DNA of 64,000 bases from an uncultured Roseburia sp. GTDB lineage: Bacteria; Bacillota; Clostridia; Lachnospirales; Lachnospiraceae. The stretch covers positions 1 to 64,000 of the forward strand of contig CANSSP010000018.1 in NCBI GenBank assembly GCA_947649645.1, given 5' to 3'. The position numbers were made by a program, and so were the translations under genes. The notes under the pieces were generated by a model that was given only the letters and a program-made list of their open reading frames with translations, was not told where the DNA came from and made no database searches. Shown here one piece after another: positions 17,996 through 27,351 of this stretch (its first letter is position 1; each line of letters opens with the position of its first letter).

Positions 17996-18541
17996 TTACC
18001 ACGTCTGCGCCATGGCATGAAGAAGCATAATATGATATTCTTCATCTTTTATGATTCTCGCCAGCACAGCGTTTACATCCTTATCCTTTATCATCTTAAT
18101 GTGCATCTGATACTGACTGATCGCCGCCTTTTCTGCTTCGATATCCGCCATAATCATTTTCCCGCCATTCTCCGGGATCGTCAGATATGCGGGCGTCCAC
18201 ATCTGCGGCCTTCCTCCGCGCTGCCGCACTGTAAAATCGATATTGCCTCCCAAAAGGACAATAAGCTCCCCCAGCTTCTGCAGATGCATCATTTCCGCCA
18301 TCGCAATTCCCAGAATTGTCCGCGCCATTGGACAATTTTCACAGGAAAGCCGGTTTTCATTATTGATGTATTGTGTAACTGCGGACATCTCGGACACTGC
18401 GCCACAGTAATCGACACTCAGCAGATTTGCATATTCCGGATTTTTTGCGCCAACCTTAACCGGCGGGTACGGCAGTTCCATCACGGCCGGTTTCACGCCC
18501 GCAAAACCACAGTCGTTTGTGGCGGCTGTTCTCTCTCCCAT
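17996..18541 (-). CDS. Ferritin-like di-metal protein
   Basis: 181 residues. Four helices carry the ferritin-like metal ligands in order: a Glu in the YCGAVSEMSAVTQY helix, Glu and His in AMAEMMHLQKLGE, a Glu in DIEAEKAAISQYQ, and Glu plus His in DEEYHIMLL. This resembles the CotJC/manganese-catalase and rubrerythrin branches, without a rubredoxin domain. The N-terminus is Pro/Tyr-rich and lacks a signal peptide. A role in peroxide or oxygen defence is likely from the fold but unproven. It is the last gene of a minus-strand envelope cluster, 82 bases after cvpA. Confidence 0.8.
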   Translation of the reverse strand: MGERTAATNDCGFAGVKPAVMELPYPPVKVGAKNPEYANLLSVDYCGAVSEMSAVTQYINNENRLSCENCPMARTILGIAMAEMMHLQKLGELIVLLGGNIDFTVRQRGGRPQMWTPAYLTIPENGGKMIMADIEAEKAAISQYQMHIKMIKDKDVNAVLARIIKDEEYHIMLLHAMAQTW

Positions 18542-18623
18542 ATTGATCGTCTCCCTGATCTCGCTCTCTATGATAATATATTGGAGTTTTTCAATAATGT
18601 GCCGGACCTTTCAGAAGAAATGC

Positions 18624-19334
18624 CTAAAACCTGCGCAGAAACAACAGAAGAAACAGATTTTTTTCATAAAGAAACGTCAGAAACGGATTCCGACGGATAT
18701 TCTCTATGACAGCCGCTCCGGGCCCGCTGGCGCTGCAGAGGGCAGCGATATAAAACACAATCCATACAAGGACCAGTCCGTAGAATCCTCCCACAAAAAT
18801 ACCGAGAAAACGGTTCAGTCCGTTTATCACCGGTATATGAGAGACAATTCCAAGAATCTGCAATATCAGATGTACGACCAGCCATGCTCCCGTCAGCGCT
18901 GTCAGATATGCAATCCCTTCCACGACAAAACAGGCAATCCCCTTTGATAACTCCCCGTAAATACCGCTCTCTTCCAGAAAGCTGTCCGCTGCACCTGTAA
19001 TATTTTCTAATATATCCTCCGCCACAGCCTCGGGCAGAACAATTCCCAGCTTTGCAAATTCCGCGCCGGCACTTTCCCGATCCCGTATCGTTGCGATTTC
19101 TTCCTCTCCCACAGCCGCGCGGCTTATCGTATCTTCACACTGCCTCTGAATCGTCTCATACAGCGACGTTTGTGTCATCAGATAATCCTTTATATACGGC
19201 GCAGACCATGACACAAAAATCAGAACGACCGCCCACGATACCAGCGAAAAAACCATTCGCAGCAATCCTCTCCTCCAGCCCGAAGCCATGCCGGCCGCCA
19301 TTGTCGTCAAAACAAGTACCAGTACCCAGTTCAT
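18624..19334 (-). CDS. CvpA family membrane protein
   Basis: 236 residues with four to five hydrophobic segments. The N-terminus (SGWRRGLLRMVFSLVSWAVV) matches the CvpA signature of a glycine-rich turn after the first span. A long charged loop (residues ~50-125) precedes the C-terminal spans with NRFLGIFVGGFYGLVLV. CvpA proteins are linked to envelope integrity and, in E. coli, to colicin V production. It begins 9 bases after the DUF5711 gene, so the two are cotranscribed. Confidence 0.85.
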   Translation of the reverse strand: MNWVLVLVLTTMAAGMASGWRRGLLRMVFSLVSWAVVLIFVSWSAPYIKDYLMTQTSLYETIQRQCEDTISRAAVGEEEIATIRDRESAGAEFAKLGIVLPEAVAEDILENITGAADSFLEESGIYGELSKGIACFVVEGIAYLTALTGAWLVVHLILQILGIVSHIPVINGLNRFLGIFVGGFYGLVLVWIVFYIAALCSASGPGAAVIENIRRNPFLTFLYEKNLFLLLFLRRF

Positions 19335-19343
19335 ATGTATCTC

Positions 19344-20540
19344 CTATTTCAGTCTCACTTTCTCTGTTGCATCACTCAGTACAAATGTATAATTGAGTCC
19401 CGAAACGCCGGGAATTACTTTGTACAATTCTTCCGGAAATTCGTAATGAAATTTGTAAATTCCACCTAAGGTATAGATATCGCAGACCGTCCTGCTGCGG
19501 ATGCAGATTTCATTGCTGGATAAAAATTCAATACTCTCATACTCCATATCAATATCCTGTTCTAAAAGCAGTCTTCCCCGCGTGTTGTATACCATTATAT
19601 GGCGCGTCACCTTTTCACCCTCGTTGCTGGTCACGACGCCGATGTATTTTTCATTGTAAAAAATACTCTGTGCCTGTTTTTCCAGTGGAATCTCCTCCGC
19701 CACCTGTGGGCGCTGCCCTCCCTCGAAAAAAATAAGCTTCGTATCGCCAAACGCGATCATACTCTCATCCGCTGTAAACTCCATTTCCGGGATGACCATA
19801 TCCTCAAAAGTGCTGACGCCCACACAGTTATCGATCTCATTCTGCCCTACCGAGCTGTAATTATAAAACGCAATTGTACTCTTAATCCCCGCATCGTTAA
19901 TATCAAGCATGGATACCGCCAGTTTTATCGCATCATGAGAAAGCGCAATCGCAATCGGATATCCTCCCTTTTCCCCATATATCGCACCGGACGCCAGATT
20001 TTCCCCGCTTCTGTCATACAAGGCAAGATGCCCGGCCCCTTCGTTCTGCATCAGCACCGCCACCACACCCTGCTCCGCCACGCACACCTGCATAATCGGC
20101 ATTGTAGTCTCAATGCTCCCCTGCAGCCCCTCCGGGGTCAGGATGTATATCCTGGTTCCTTTTTTATCGTAAATCGCAAGATAATCCCCACAGATATCAA
20201 TCTGAGGGGATGACATCTCATATGTCTGATTCCAGATCAGTTCATTCGAGGTATCCGTATAAAATGCACCGTCATTGCTGTATTTTAAAATATTACCACA
20301 AAATTCCTCAAATATGGTCGCCTCCGTGTCCGAACGCGCCACGGAAAATCGTACATCATAAGCCTCATAATGCCTGAGCGCCAAAAAAAGTCCCACACCG
20401 GTTATCACCGCCAGACACGCCACCAGCACCACCGCCGTGCGTTTTATGATTTTCCTGCGGTGTGTCCGAAGTTTCTCCCTGTATTCCTCCATATCGGACT
20501 CTTCCACCGTGTGAAGACCGTTTCTTTTTTTCTCTTCCAT
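19344..20540 (-). CDS. DUF5711 family membrane-anchored beta-propeller-like protein
   Basis: 398 residues. A cytoplasmic charged N-terminus (MEEYREKLRTHRRKIIKR) leads to one span at about residues 35-53. The outer part is a repeat of strand motifs such as ICGDYLAIYDKKGTRIYIL and SMIAFGDTKLIFFEG, which look like beta-propeller blades. DUF5711 proteins are typical of Lachnospiraceae and their function is unknown. It lies between a LysM protein (42 bases upstream) and CvpA, suggesting an envelope role. Confidence 0.82.
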   Translation of the reverse strand: MEEKKRNGLHTVEESDMEEYREKLRTHRRKIIKRTAVVLVACLAVITGVGLFLALRHYEAYDVRFSVARSDTEATIFEEFCGNILKYSNDGAFYTDTSNELIWNQTYEMSSPQIDICGDYLAIYDKKGTRIYILTPEGLQGSIETTMPIMQVCVAEQGVVAVLMQNEGAGHLALYDRSGENLASGAIYGEKGGYPIAIALSHDAIKLAVSMLDINDAGIKSTIAFYNYSSVGQNEIDNCVGVSTFEDMVIPEMEFTADESMIAFGDTKLIFFEGGQRPQVAEEIPLEKQAQSIFYNEKYIGVVTSNEGEKVTRHIMVYNTRGRLLLEQDIDMEYESIEFLSSNEICIRSRTVCDIYTLGGIYKFHYEFPEELYKVIPGVSGLNYTFVLSDATEKVRLK

Positions 20541-20582
20541 AGTTCCTCGTTTCCGTTATTCATGCAGAGCGGCCATCTGCTC

Positions 20583-22385
20583 TCACTGCGGCAATGTCAG
20601 ATACTGTCCGGCATAAATCGCATTCGGGTCGTCGATTCCATTTGCCTCACATAATTTGTCCATCATCGCTGTCGTCTGATATACTTTCCTGCAGATGCCG
20701 ACAAGGCTGTCCCCCTTCTGCACAATATAATACCCCTGTTTCAGATATGTCTGTGCCTCCGTCATTGCCGCAGTCTCCGTGGTTTTATCCGTATCTTCCT
20801 CTTCCGGCGCCTGTGTTTCCTGTTCTGTCGTCTCTGCCCCGGGAGCAGGCACATCGCCTCCGACGTCCGTTCCCGGCTGCGTCGTCTCTTTATCCGGTTC
20901 CGCTCCCGGCGACGCCTTATCCGCCCCGGACGCGTCTGCTCCCGGCTGTGTCTTTATGTCGGCCGCCGCTTCCTGAGAACCTGTCTTTTCTGAGCCGCCC
21001 GCCTGCGACGCCACATCCGCAGAAGACGGTCCGGCCGCCGCATCGACGTCCTTCGTCTCCTGCTTTCGGACATTTCCCGCGACTTCTTCTATTTTTATCG
21101 TTTCCGTAGACTGCACTGTATTGGTCGTTTTTCCACTGTTCATCCGGGCGATCGTCTCTTCCATCTCGTTCATTTTCTGATGATTCAGATATGCCGTGAC
21201 ACCCAGCGCACAGACAACCGCCATCAGCAGAACAGACGGTGCGTAGGAAAGCGCTTCTTTCTCCTGTCTGTACTTTACATTTTCTCTCTGGTAATGTCCG
21301 CCGCGCGTCGACGCGTTAAAAAAAGCATGTATTGTACCGTTTTTCCGCTTTGCCGCATGTACCCCCCAGCCGTCTCTTGCCCGGTCTGCTTTTCTTCTCG
21401 CTTCCTCTCTCCGTCTTACATCTTCCCATTTTTCGCGCTCCCAGGCATCTGACCTGAAATCGCCGCCATTCTGTACTTTTTCATTTATGCCCTCTGTCCG
21501 GCCCCGTCCGTCGGCCTGTTCCGTTTCGCTCCCGCTTCGCCGCTCCGCCGTCCGCAGAACGACACTGTCTTCGTATTCTGACTTTTCCGTCCGTCGGCCC
21601 GTTTCCTCTTCCTGCTCCCGTGCCTCTCCGGCGCCGGCTGTGCCGTCCCCCTGTCCCGGGGACTCCGTCCGGCTGCCCTTCGTCCTCCCATGGTCCGGCT
21701 CCTCCGTCTGACGATGCATACCGCCGGCATCCTCCGTCGGCTCCGCCGTAAAAAACGCTTCCTTTTTCCAGTCCGCCGCATCCTCCGTCGGGCTCTCGGG
21801 CTCGTCCGCTTCCGCAAAAGCCCTGGCCACACGTTTCATCCCTGCAGCTGCCTTTTTATCATAATATATGTAAAATCCATCTCTCCGGCCAAAATGTCCG
21901 TCTTTGTTCCCGTAAAAAACTTCCTCACGCTCAAGCGTGTCCATCAGAAGCAGAATCTGGCGCTCACCGCCAAAGTAATTCTGATGAAGCGCTTCCAGCC
22001 GCTCCGTCATCTGCGGGAGCTGTCCTCTTTTATCCAGCGCCCATCCTGCAATCACCATACTCTCATATTCACGCTTTAACTGCCGGTATATGTAGGCCCA
22101 TGTATCGTCATTCCATATCGGCAGCTCCGCGTCAAACTTTATTTCGGCCAGCCGTATGGCAGCTTCTATAAACGTACACTGCTTTCCGGCATAATTTTCA
22201 AATCTTCCCAGCAGAACATATGCCGCCTTTTCCTCTCTGCTCCCGCATGGATGCAAAAACTGATATACCTGATTTTCCACGTAAATCCGGTCGCCGATAT
22301 CCGGCCGTCCGATCTGCTTTATATCCTTTGGCAACGCCTTCTTTTCCGCGCTTTCCCATCCCTCTTCCCGAATAATCTCTATCAT
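20583..22385 (-). CDS. LysM-domain membrane protein with Lachnospiraceae-type N-terminal domain
   Basis: 600 residues. Residues 1-190 form a globular domain without a recognised family (YFGGERQILLLMDTLERE). Residues ~195-365 are low-complexity Glu/Arg/Gly-rich. One transmembrane segment (VLLMAVVCALGVTAYL) lies near 390, followed by a short coiled coil and an acidic Ala/Gly/Thr/Pro linker. The C-terminal 45 residues are a LysM module (YYIVQKGDSLVGICRKVY ... AIYAGQYLTLP) that binds peptidoglycan. The domain order implies a cytoplasmic N-domain and a wall-bound end. It heads the LysM-DUF5711-CvpA group and lies 123 bases after recR. Confidence 0.85.
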   Translation of the reverse strand: MIEIIREEGWESAEKKALPKDIKQIGRPDIGDRIYVENQVYQFLHPCGSREEKAAYVLLGRFENYAGKQCTFIEAAIRLAEIKFDAELPIWNDDTWAYIYRQLKREYESMVIAGWALDKRGQLPQMTERLEALHQNYFGGERQILLLMDTLEREEVFYGNKDGHFGRRDGFYIYYDKKAAAGMKRVARAFAEADEPESPTEDAADWKKEAFFTAEPTEDAGGMHRQTEEPDHGRTKGSRTESPGQGDGTAGAGEAREQEEETGRRTEKSEYEDSVVLRTAERRSGSETEQADGRGRTEGINEKVQNGGDFRSDAWEREKWEDVRRREEARRKADRARDGWGVHAAKRKNGTIHAFFNASTRGGHYQRENVKYRQEKEALSYAPSVLLMAVVCALGVTAYLNHQKMNEMEETIARMNSGKTTNTVQSTETIKIEEVAGNVRKQETKDVDAAAGPSSADVASQAGGSEKTGSQEAAADIKTQPGADASGADKASPGAEPDKETTQPGTDVGGDVPAPGAETTEQETQAPEEEDTDKTTETAAMTEAQTYLKQGYYIVQKGDSLVGICRKVYQTTAMMDKLCEANGIDDPNAIYAGQYLTLPQ

Positions 22386-22508
22386 GCCATGCTGTTCCCC
22401 TTTCTTTCCCCGTCTGGATTTTCAAGGAGAATATAGCACAGCATATCCGAATAATTTGGTGTATTGTGGTCTGATTGCGAAAAATATTTCGACAAAAACA
22501 GGCAGCGT

Positions 22509-23105
22509 CTATAGCTCTCTGCGGCCTTCCAGCGCCCGCAGCAGCGTTACTTCATCTATATATTCCAGATCGCCGCCCACAGGCACCCCGCTCGCAATCC
22601 GGGTCACGCGAATGCCGGTCGGCTTGATCAGCTTGCTGACATACATCGCTGTCGTCTCTCCCTCCAGGCTGGAATTGGTCGCGATGATCACCTCGTCTAC
22701 TTCCTTCGCGAGACGCTGCATCAGTTCCTTCAGACGTATATCGTTCGGCCCGATTCCCAGCATCGGAGAGATCGCGCCGTGGAGCACATGGTAAACGCCT
22801 TCGTACTTTCCCGTCTTCTCATAGGCCGCAAGGTCCCTCGTATTTTCTACTACCATAATAACCTTGTGGTCCCTCGCACTGTCCTTACAGATCGGACAGA
22901 GCTCCTCGTCTGTCAGCGTATAGCATTCCCGGCAGTAACAGACGTTCTGCTTCGCCTCTATAATTGATGCAGATAGCGCCTGCACTGCCTCCTCTGACAT
23001 ATTTAAAATATGGAACGCCAGACGCTGGGCCGTCTTCGCGCCGATTCCCGGCAGCGCAGACAGTTCCTGTATCAGTCTGCTTATCTGTCTGCTGTAATAT
23101 TCCAT
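22509..23105 (-). CDS. recR: Recombination protein RecR
   Basis: 198 residues from the ATG at 23105 ([15 protein letters not shown]), which has AGGGGAT upstream; this equals the standard RecR length. RecR is the clamp-like mediator that works with RecF/RecO in gap repair. The helix-hairpin-helix [17 protein letters not shown], the four-Cys zinc motif CYCRECYTL ... CPIC, and the Toprim domain ([14 protein letters not shown], later [14 protein letters not shown]) are all present. It is separated from dnaX-ybaB by an opposite-strand DUF6062 gene, while these three are usually adjacent. Confidence 0.96.
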   Translation of the reverse strand: MEYYSRQISRLIQELSALPGIGAKTAQRLAFHILNMSEEAVQALSASIIEAKQNVCYCRECYTLTDEELCPICKDSARDHKVIMVVENTRDLAAYEKTGKYEGVYHVLHGAISPMLGIGPNDIRLKELMQRLAKEVDEVIIATNSSLEGETTAMYVSKLIKPTGIRVTRIASGVPVGGDLEYIDEVTLLRALEGRREL

Positions 23106-23254
23106 TCTGTATCCCCTGCTTCTCTGATTTGCCGTCTGTGGCATTCTCTTATATTACTTCATTCTCTCTGTTTTTACAAGACCTCCCACGCCGAAAACCC
23201 TTTGCCCTCTGCGGCAATGCATGGTAAAATAAACCTGTGAAACGGAGGTCCGTT

Positions 23255-24022
23255 ATGAAAGAAAACATATCCACAATCCCATTAACCGATGCCTTTTCTG
23301 CCGACGATGAGTGCCCTTTCTGCTATCTGGAACGCGAAGCGGAACAGCACGCCGTCTCTTTTATTTTAGGCTCTGCCTATATGGAGGACGATATTCGCGA
23401 AGAGACAGACGCGGTCGGCTTCTGCCGCCATCATTTTAAGATGATGTATGACTATGGAAACCGTCTCGGAAGCGCGCTGATCCTCTCCACGCATCTGAAA
23501 AAATTAAACCAGGAGCTTCGCGAAGCGTGCGAAAAATCCGCACCGCAAAAAACAGGCATATTCCGTCGGAAAAAACACAATGCAGCTGCGGCGGGAAATG
23601 CCAGAACACCTCTTGGCGCCTGGGTGCGCAAAAAAGAGCAGTCCTGCTATGTCTGCGATCATTTCCGCACAATTTACAGCCTCTACCTCGATACCTTTTT
23701 TGATCTTTACCGGAAAAGCGATGAATTTCGTTCGATTTTTGAAAACTGCAAAGGGTTCTGTCTGCCCCATTTCGGCGATCTGATCGAAGCGGCGGAAGAA
23801 AAATTAAACGATGCGCACAAAGAGGCATTTTATCCGAAAGTATTTTCACTGATGCAGGAACACATCGACCGGGTTCAGAGAGACGTGTCCTGGTTCGTGG
23901 AAAAAAATGATTACCGGAATAAAGATAAAGACTGGAAAAATGCTGCGGACAGCATCCAGAGAGCAATGCAGAAATGTGCCGGCGGATATCCGGCGGACGG
24001 GATCTTTAAAGCAAACCTGTAA
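23255..24022 (+). CDS. DUF6062 family cysteine-rich protein
   Basis: 255 residues from the ATG at 23255, chosen because ACGGAGGT lies 5 bases upstream; a GTG at 23237 lies before that site. Pairs of Cys and His recur: DECPFCYLE, GFCRHHF, SCYVCDHF and GFCLPHF, in two similar halves, suggesting two metal-binding or redox units. No signal peptide or membrane span. DUF6062 proteins are common in Clostridia and have no assigned function. It is transcribed against ybaB/dnaX and recR, between them, and ends in a terminator shared with ybaB. Confidence 0.82.
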   Translation: MKENISTIPLTDAFSADDECPFCYLEREAEQHAVSFILGSAYMEDDIREETDAVGFCRHHFKMMYDYGNRLGSALILSTHLKKLNQELREACEKSAPQKTGIFRRKKHNAAAAGNARTPLGAWVRKKEQSCYVCDHFRTIYSLYLDTFFDLYRKSDEFRSIFENCKGFCLPHFGDLIEAAEEKLNDAHKEAFYPKVFSLMQEHIDRVQRDVSWFVEKNDYRNKDKDWKNAADSIQRAMQKCAGGYPADGIFKANL

Positions 24023-24067
24023 AAACGTACGGCTTTTCGTCTTCCAGACAAAAAGCCGTACGTTTTT
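24021..24067. terminator. Bidirectional intrinsic terminator
   Basis: A 17-bp perfect inverted repeat AAAAACGTACGGCTTTT with a loop of about 13 bases. It overlaps the DUF6062 stop and also serves ybaB on the minus strand. Confidence 0.9.
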
Positions 24068-24086
24068 ATACCGTGCCAAAAAAACC

Positions 24087-24437
24087 TCAAAAGGGAAGTC
24101 CGCCCAGTCCGCCCATACCTCCGGTGATTTTTGACATGGAATTTGCCGATGCCTCTTCAATCTGGCGAAGCGCCTCGTTTGTCGCCGCCATAATCAGATC
24201 TTCCAGCATCTCTATGTCATCCGGATCCACAACCTCCTCGGAGAGCTTCACCTTCGTAACTTCCCGCTTACCGGAAATTGTCACTTCCACAGCCCCGCCG
24301 CCCGCGGCCGCCGTGACTTCTTTTTCCTCCAGCTCCTTCTGCGCTTCCTCCATCTGACGCTGCATCTTCTGGGCCTGCTTCATAAGGTTGTTCATATTTC
24401 CCGGCATACCTCCCGGAAAGCCGCCTCTTTTTGCCAT
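24087..24437 (-). CDS. YbaB/EbfC family nucleoid-associated protein
   Basis: 116 residues. The Met/Gly-rich start ([20 protein letters not shown]), the helical [16 protein letters not shown] segment and the core [17 protein letters not shown] followed by [15 protein letters not shown] identify YbaB, a small dimeric DNA-binding protein. The ATG directly follows the dnaX stop (TAAATG) with its GGAGGA inside dnaX, so translation is coupled. The GGLGGLPF tail is the usual glycine-rich end. Confidence 0.94.
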   Translation of the reverse strand: MAKRGGFPGGMPGNMNNLMKQAQKMQRQMEEAQKELEEKEVTAAAGGGAVEVTISGKREVTKVKLSEEVVDPDDIEMLEDLIMAATNEALRQIEEASANSMSKITGGMGGLGGLPF

Positions 24438-26006
24438 TTAAAAATCCTCCTCTTCTATTTCAAATTGTATCAGCTCTCCCAGTTCCGGATAGACCTCCTC
24501 ACCCGGCTGCCCGCTGTCATTGTATTTAACCTGTATTTCAATCTGTTTTCCGGTACGCTCTGCGGCCGCCTCCTTTAAGGCGTCCTGGCATCCCGAACGG
24601 TTTTCCGCAATGTAGGAATAGGCATTCGCATCGTCAAACACCAGCAGAAGCGCATTGTCCGCCCCGAGAGATTTTATGGCCTTTTTCAGATAATTCCGTG
24701 TAAGCCCTTCCATTGCAGACATGATACTGTTCCAGCCCGCGATCACCGCTTTGATATCCTCCGGAATCGCTTCCGGCAGCTTCTCTTTCACCCGCTTCTG
24801 GCCGGCCGTCTGCGTTGTTCCCGTGGCGCTGCCCTGCGGCGCCGTGAAAACACCGTTTTCCATTTTCTTTTCAATGCTGTCTATACGGTCGATGAGCGAC
24901 GAATAATCTCTTTCCATCCCGGGCCTGCACAGCTTTATCAGCGCAATCTCGATCAGAATCCGTTTCTGGACCGCATATCTGATCTGACTGCCCAGTTCAG
25001 AAAAAATGCGGATATACCGCATAAGAATCTCCGGCTCCACCATCTGCGCCTCTTCTCTCAGAAGCGCCAGATGTTCGGCTGATACGTCCAGCACTTCTTC
25101 CATATCGTCCGAACTCTGAATCAGCATCAGATTCCGCAGATACCAGGTAAAATCCGTCACGAACTGTCCCAGCTCCCGCCCCTCGATGACCATCTCTTCC
25201 AGCGTGCCGACAGCACCCGTGATATCCTTTTCCAGAATCCGGCGGAGCAGCCTGCTGAACACCTCCGTATCCACAGCCCCCAGCGTTTCCAGCACTTTGT
25301 CATACGTCAGGTCCTGCCCAAGGTAAAATGCAATACACTGATCCAGCAGACTGAGCGCATCCCGCATCGAACCGTCCGCCGCCTTCGCAATATAGCGCAG
25401 CGCCTTTTCTTCTGCCGGAATCTGTTCTTTTTCCATCAGTCCGGCAAGGCGTGCGGCAATGGTTTCAATCGCAATTCTGCGAAAATCATACCTCTGGCAT
25501 CTCGAAAGAATCGTGACCGGAATCTTATGCGCTTCGGTTGTCGCCAGAATAAATATGACATAGGACGGCGGTTCCTCAAGCGTTTTTAAAAGCGCGTTGA
25601 AAGCTCCTATCGACAGCATATGAACCTCGTCGATAATATATACTTTATATTTTCCTTCTGTCGGCCGGTATTCCACCTCTTCCCTGATCTGGCGGATATT
25701 GTCGACGCCGTTGTTGGAAGCGGCGTCGATTTCGATGACATTCATGGAATTACCCGCCGCGATCGCCTTACAGGCTCCACATTCCCCGCAGGGTCCGCCG
25801 TCCACCGGATTTTCACAGTTGACTGCCTTTGCGAAAATCTTCGCAATCGTAGTCTTTCCAGTTCCTCTTGTTCCGCAAAACAGATACGCATGCCCGATCC
25901 GGTCTGCCTTGATCTGGTTTTTTAACGTTGTCACAATATGTTCCTGGCCTTTTACATCCGCAAACTCCTGTGGACGAAATTTACGGTACAGCGCCGTGTA
26001 TGACAT
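24438..26006 (-). CDS. dnaX: DNA polymerase III subunit gamma/tau
   Basis: 522 residues. Clamp-loader ATPase: Walker A GTRGTGKTT at 45-53, the four-Cys zinc module (C64, C73, C76, C79), Walker B IIDEVHML, the LLKTLEEPPSYVIFILATTE sensor region and SRCQRYDFRR arginine finger. The C-terminal third, after residue ~370, is the variable tau part. No obvious slippery heptamer was noticed. It starts 16 bases after pfkA and is followed without gap by ybaB, giving a pfkA-dnaX-ybaB transcript. Confidence 0.96.
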   Translation of the reverse strand: MSYTALYRKFRPQEFADVKGQEHIVTTLKNQIKADRIGHAYLFCGTRGTGKTTIAKIFAKAVNCENPVDGGPCGECGACKAIAAGNSMNVIEIDAASNNGVDNIRQIREEVEYRPTEGKYKVYIIDEVHMLSIGAFNALLKTLEEPPSYVIFILATTEAHKIPVTILSRCQRYDFRRIAIETIAARLAGLMEKEQIPAEEKALRYIAKAADGSMRDALSLLDQCIAFYLGQDLTYDKVLETLGAVDTEVFSRLLRRILEKDITGAVGTLEEMVIEGRELGQFVTDFTWYLRNLMLIQSSDDMEEVLDVSAEHLALLREEAQMVEPEILMRYIRIFSELGSQIRYAVQKRILIEIALIKLCRPGMERDYSSLIDRIDSIEKKMENGVFTAPQGSATGTTQTAGQKRVKEKLPEAIPEDIKAVIAGWNSIMSAMEGLTRNYLKKAIKSLGADNALLLVFDDANAYSYIAENRSGCQDALKEAAAERTGKQIEIQVKYNDSGQPGEEVYPELGELIQFEIEEEDF

Positions 26007-26022
26007 GCCCTCTGCCCCTTTC

Positions 26023-27096
26023 TCAATCGCCGAAGCTGATGCCGGTGCGCTTTGCCTCTTTGATCATCTGACTGCCCGGCTCCACCATTTTTAATTTTCC
26101 GGCCACCTCGCCGAGCGGTACACGCTTCGTCTTTCCATTTACCATGGCAATCATATGACCATAATCCTCGTCCATAATCGCCTTGGCCGCCGCCGCCCCA
26201 AGCCTTGTGCAGAGCACACGGTCGTACGGGCATGGGCTGCCGCCGCGCTGTGTATGCCCCGGCACCGTCACGCGCACTTCCACGCCGGCCTCCTTCATAA
26301 TGCGATCCGCAATTTCATAGGACACAGACGGATATTCGCGCTTTGCCACCTTTTCTTTGTATTCTTTTTTGGAGAGCGCGGCATCTTCTTTGGAGATTGC
26401 CCCCTCCGCCACAGCCAGTATGGTAAATCCTTTTCCTGCCCTGGTACGCTTGTTGATCGCTTTGACCACTTTATCGACATCATACGGAATCTCTGGCAGA
26501 AGAATAATATCTGCGCCTCCGGCAATCCCTGCATAAAGCGTCAGCCAGCCAACCTTATGTCCCATGACTTCCACAATAAAAACACGATTGTGACTTGCCG
26601 CTGTGGTGTGGATACAGTCGATGGCATCTGTCGCAATATTGATGGCGCTCTGAAACCCGAATGTAACATCCGTTCCATAGATGTCATTGTCGATCGTCTT
26701 CGGAAGATGAATGATATTAAGCCCCTCCTCCCGCAGAAGGTTGGCCGTCTTCTGGGTTCCGTTTCCTCCCAATATCACCAGGCAGTTCAGATTCAGTTTG
26801 TAGTATGTCTGCTTCATCGCTTCAACTTTATCCAGTCCGTTCTCATCCGGCACACGCATCTGCTTAAACGGCTGCCTGGACGAACCAAGGATGGTTCCGC
26901 CTTTTGTGAGAATCCCCGAAAAATCTGTAGACGTCAGAAGACGGTAATTTCCGTAAATCAGTCCCTTATAACCGTTTAAGAAACCATAAACCTCCAGTCC
27001 GTCCACATTTTCACTCAGTCCCTTGACCACACCGCGCATTGCCGCGTTCAGTGCCTGACAGTCTCCGCCGCTTGTCAGCAATCCGATTCGTTTCAT
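26023..27096 (-). CDS. pfkA: 6-phosphofructokinase with mixed ATP/PPi signature
   Basis: 357 residues from the ATG at 27096 (MKRIGLLTSGGDCQALN), with AGGAGG 9 bases upstream; a longer frame to 27234 runs through the leader and is not conserved. It phosphorylates fructose 6-phosphate. Substrate motifs PKTIDND (132-138), EVMGHKVGWL and PGHTQRGGSP are present. The loop that selects the phosphoryl donor reads GGNGT (110-114): Gly113 matches the ATP-type Gly, while Lys133 in PKTIDND is the residue usually found in PPi-dependent enzymes. This places it in the group III kinases, where the donor must be tested. Confidence 0.92.
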   Translation of the reverse strand: MKRIGLLTSGGDCQALNAAMRGVVKGLSENVDGLEVYGFLNGYKGLIYGNYRLLTSTDFSGILTKGGTILGSSRQPFKQMRVPDENGLDKVEAMKQTYYKLNLNCLVILGGNGTQKTANLLREEGLNIIHLPKTIDNDIYGTDVTFGFQSAINIATDAIDCIHTTAASHNRVFIVEVMGHKVGWLTLYAGIAGGADIILLPEIPYDVDKVVKAINKRTRAGKGFTILAVAEGAISKEDAALSKKEYKEKVAKREYPSVSYEIADRIMKEAGVEVRVTVPGHTQRGGSPCPYDRVLCTRLGAAAAKAIMDEDYGHMIAMVNGKTKRVPLGEVAGKLKMVEPGSQMIKEAKRTGISFGD

Positions 27097-27292
27097 CTGC
27101 TTTTCCTCCTGTAATTCATTTCCGCTTTCATGATACCCCTGTGTCCTGCCTTTCGCGGCAACACCATACAACAGAGAGGGTACTGTCAGCTTCCGGCAGA
27201 TGCACTCAGCCCGCTTCGCAGGCTGGTGCCACACAAAGTCCGCAGCAGAGTGCGGACTCCTGATTGTAAGTTTTCAAAAGCTTTCCTTCATA

Positions 27293-27321
27293 ATACTACG
27301 CTTTTCCACTTCATTTTGCAA
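27293..27321 (-). promoter_or_regulatory. Putative pfkA promoter and structured leader
   Basis: TTGCAA, 17-base spacer, TAGTAT on the minus strand. The transcript would have a leader of about 190 bases containing a hairpin AGTCCGCA-N6-TGCGGACT at about 27237-27258. No known riboswitch was recognised and no terminator is visible in the leader. Confidence 0.5.
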
Positions 27322-27351
27322 TAGGTTTCACCGCAACCTGTCTGCACAGCG

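Noticed and set aside
26155-26979. Plus-strand frame of 274 codons opposite pfkA
   Set aside because: pfkA has complete motifs in the other direction; the frame is a shadow.
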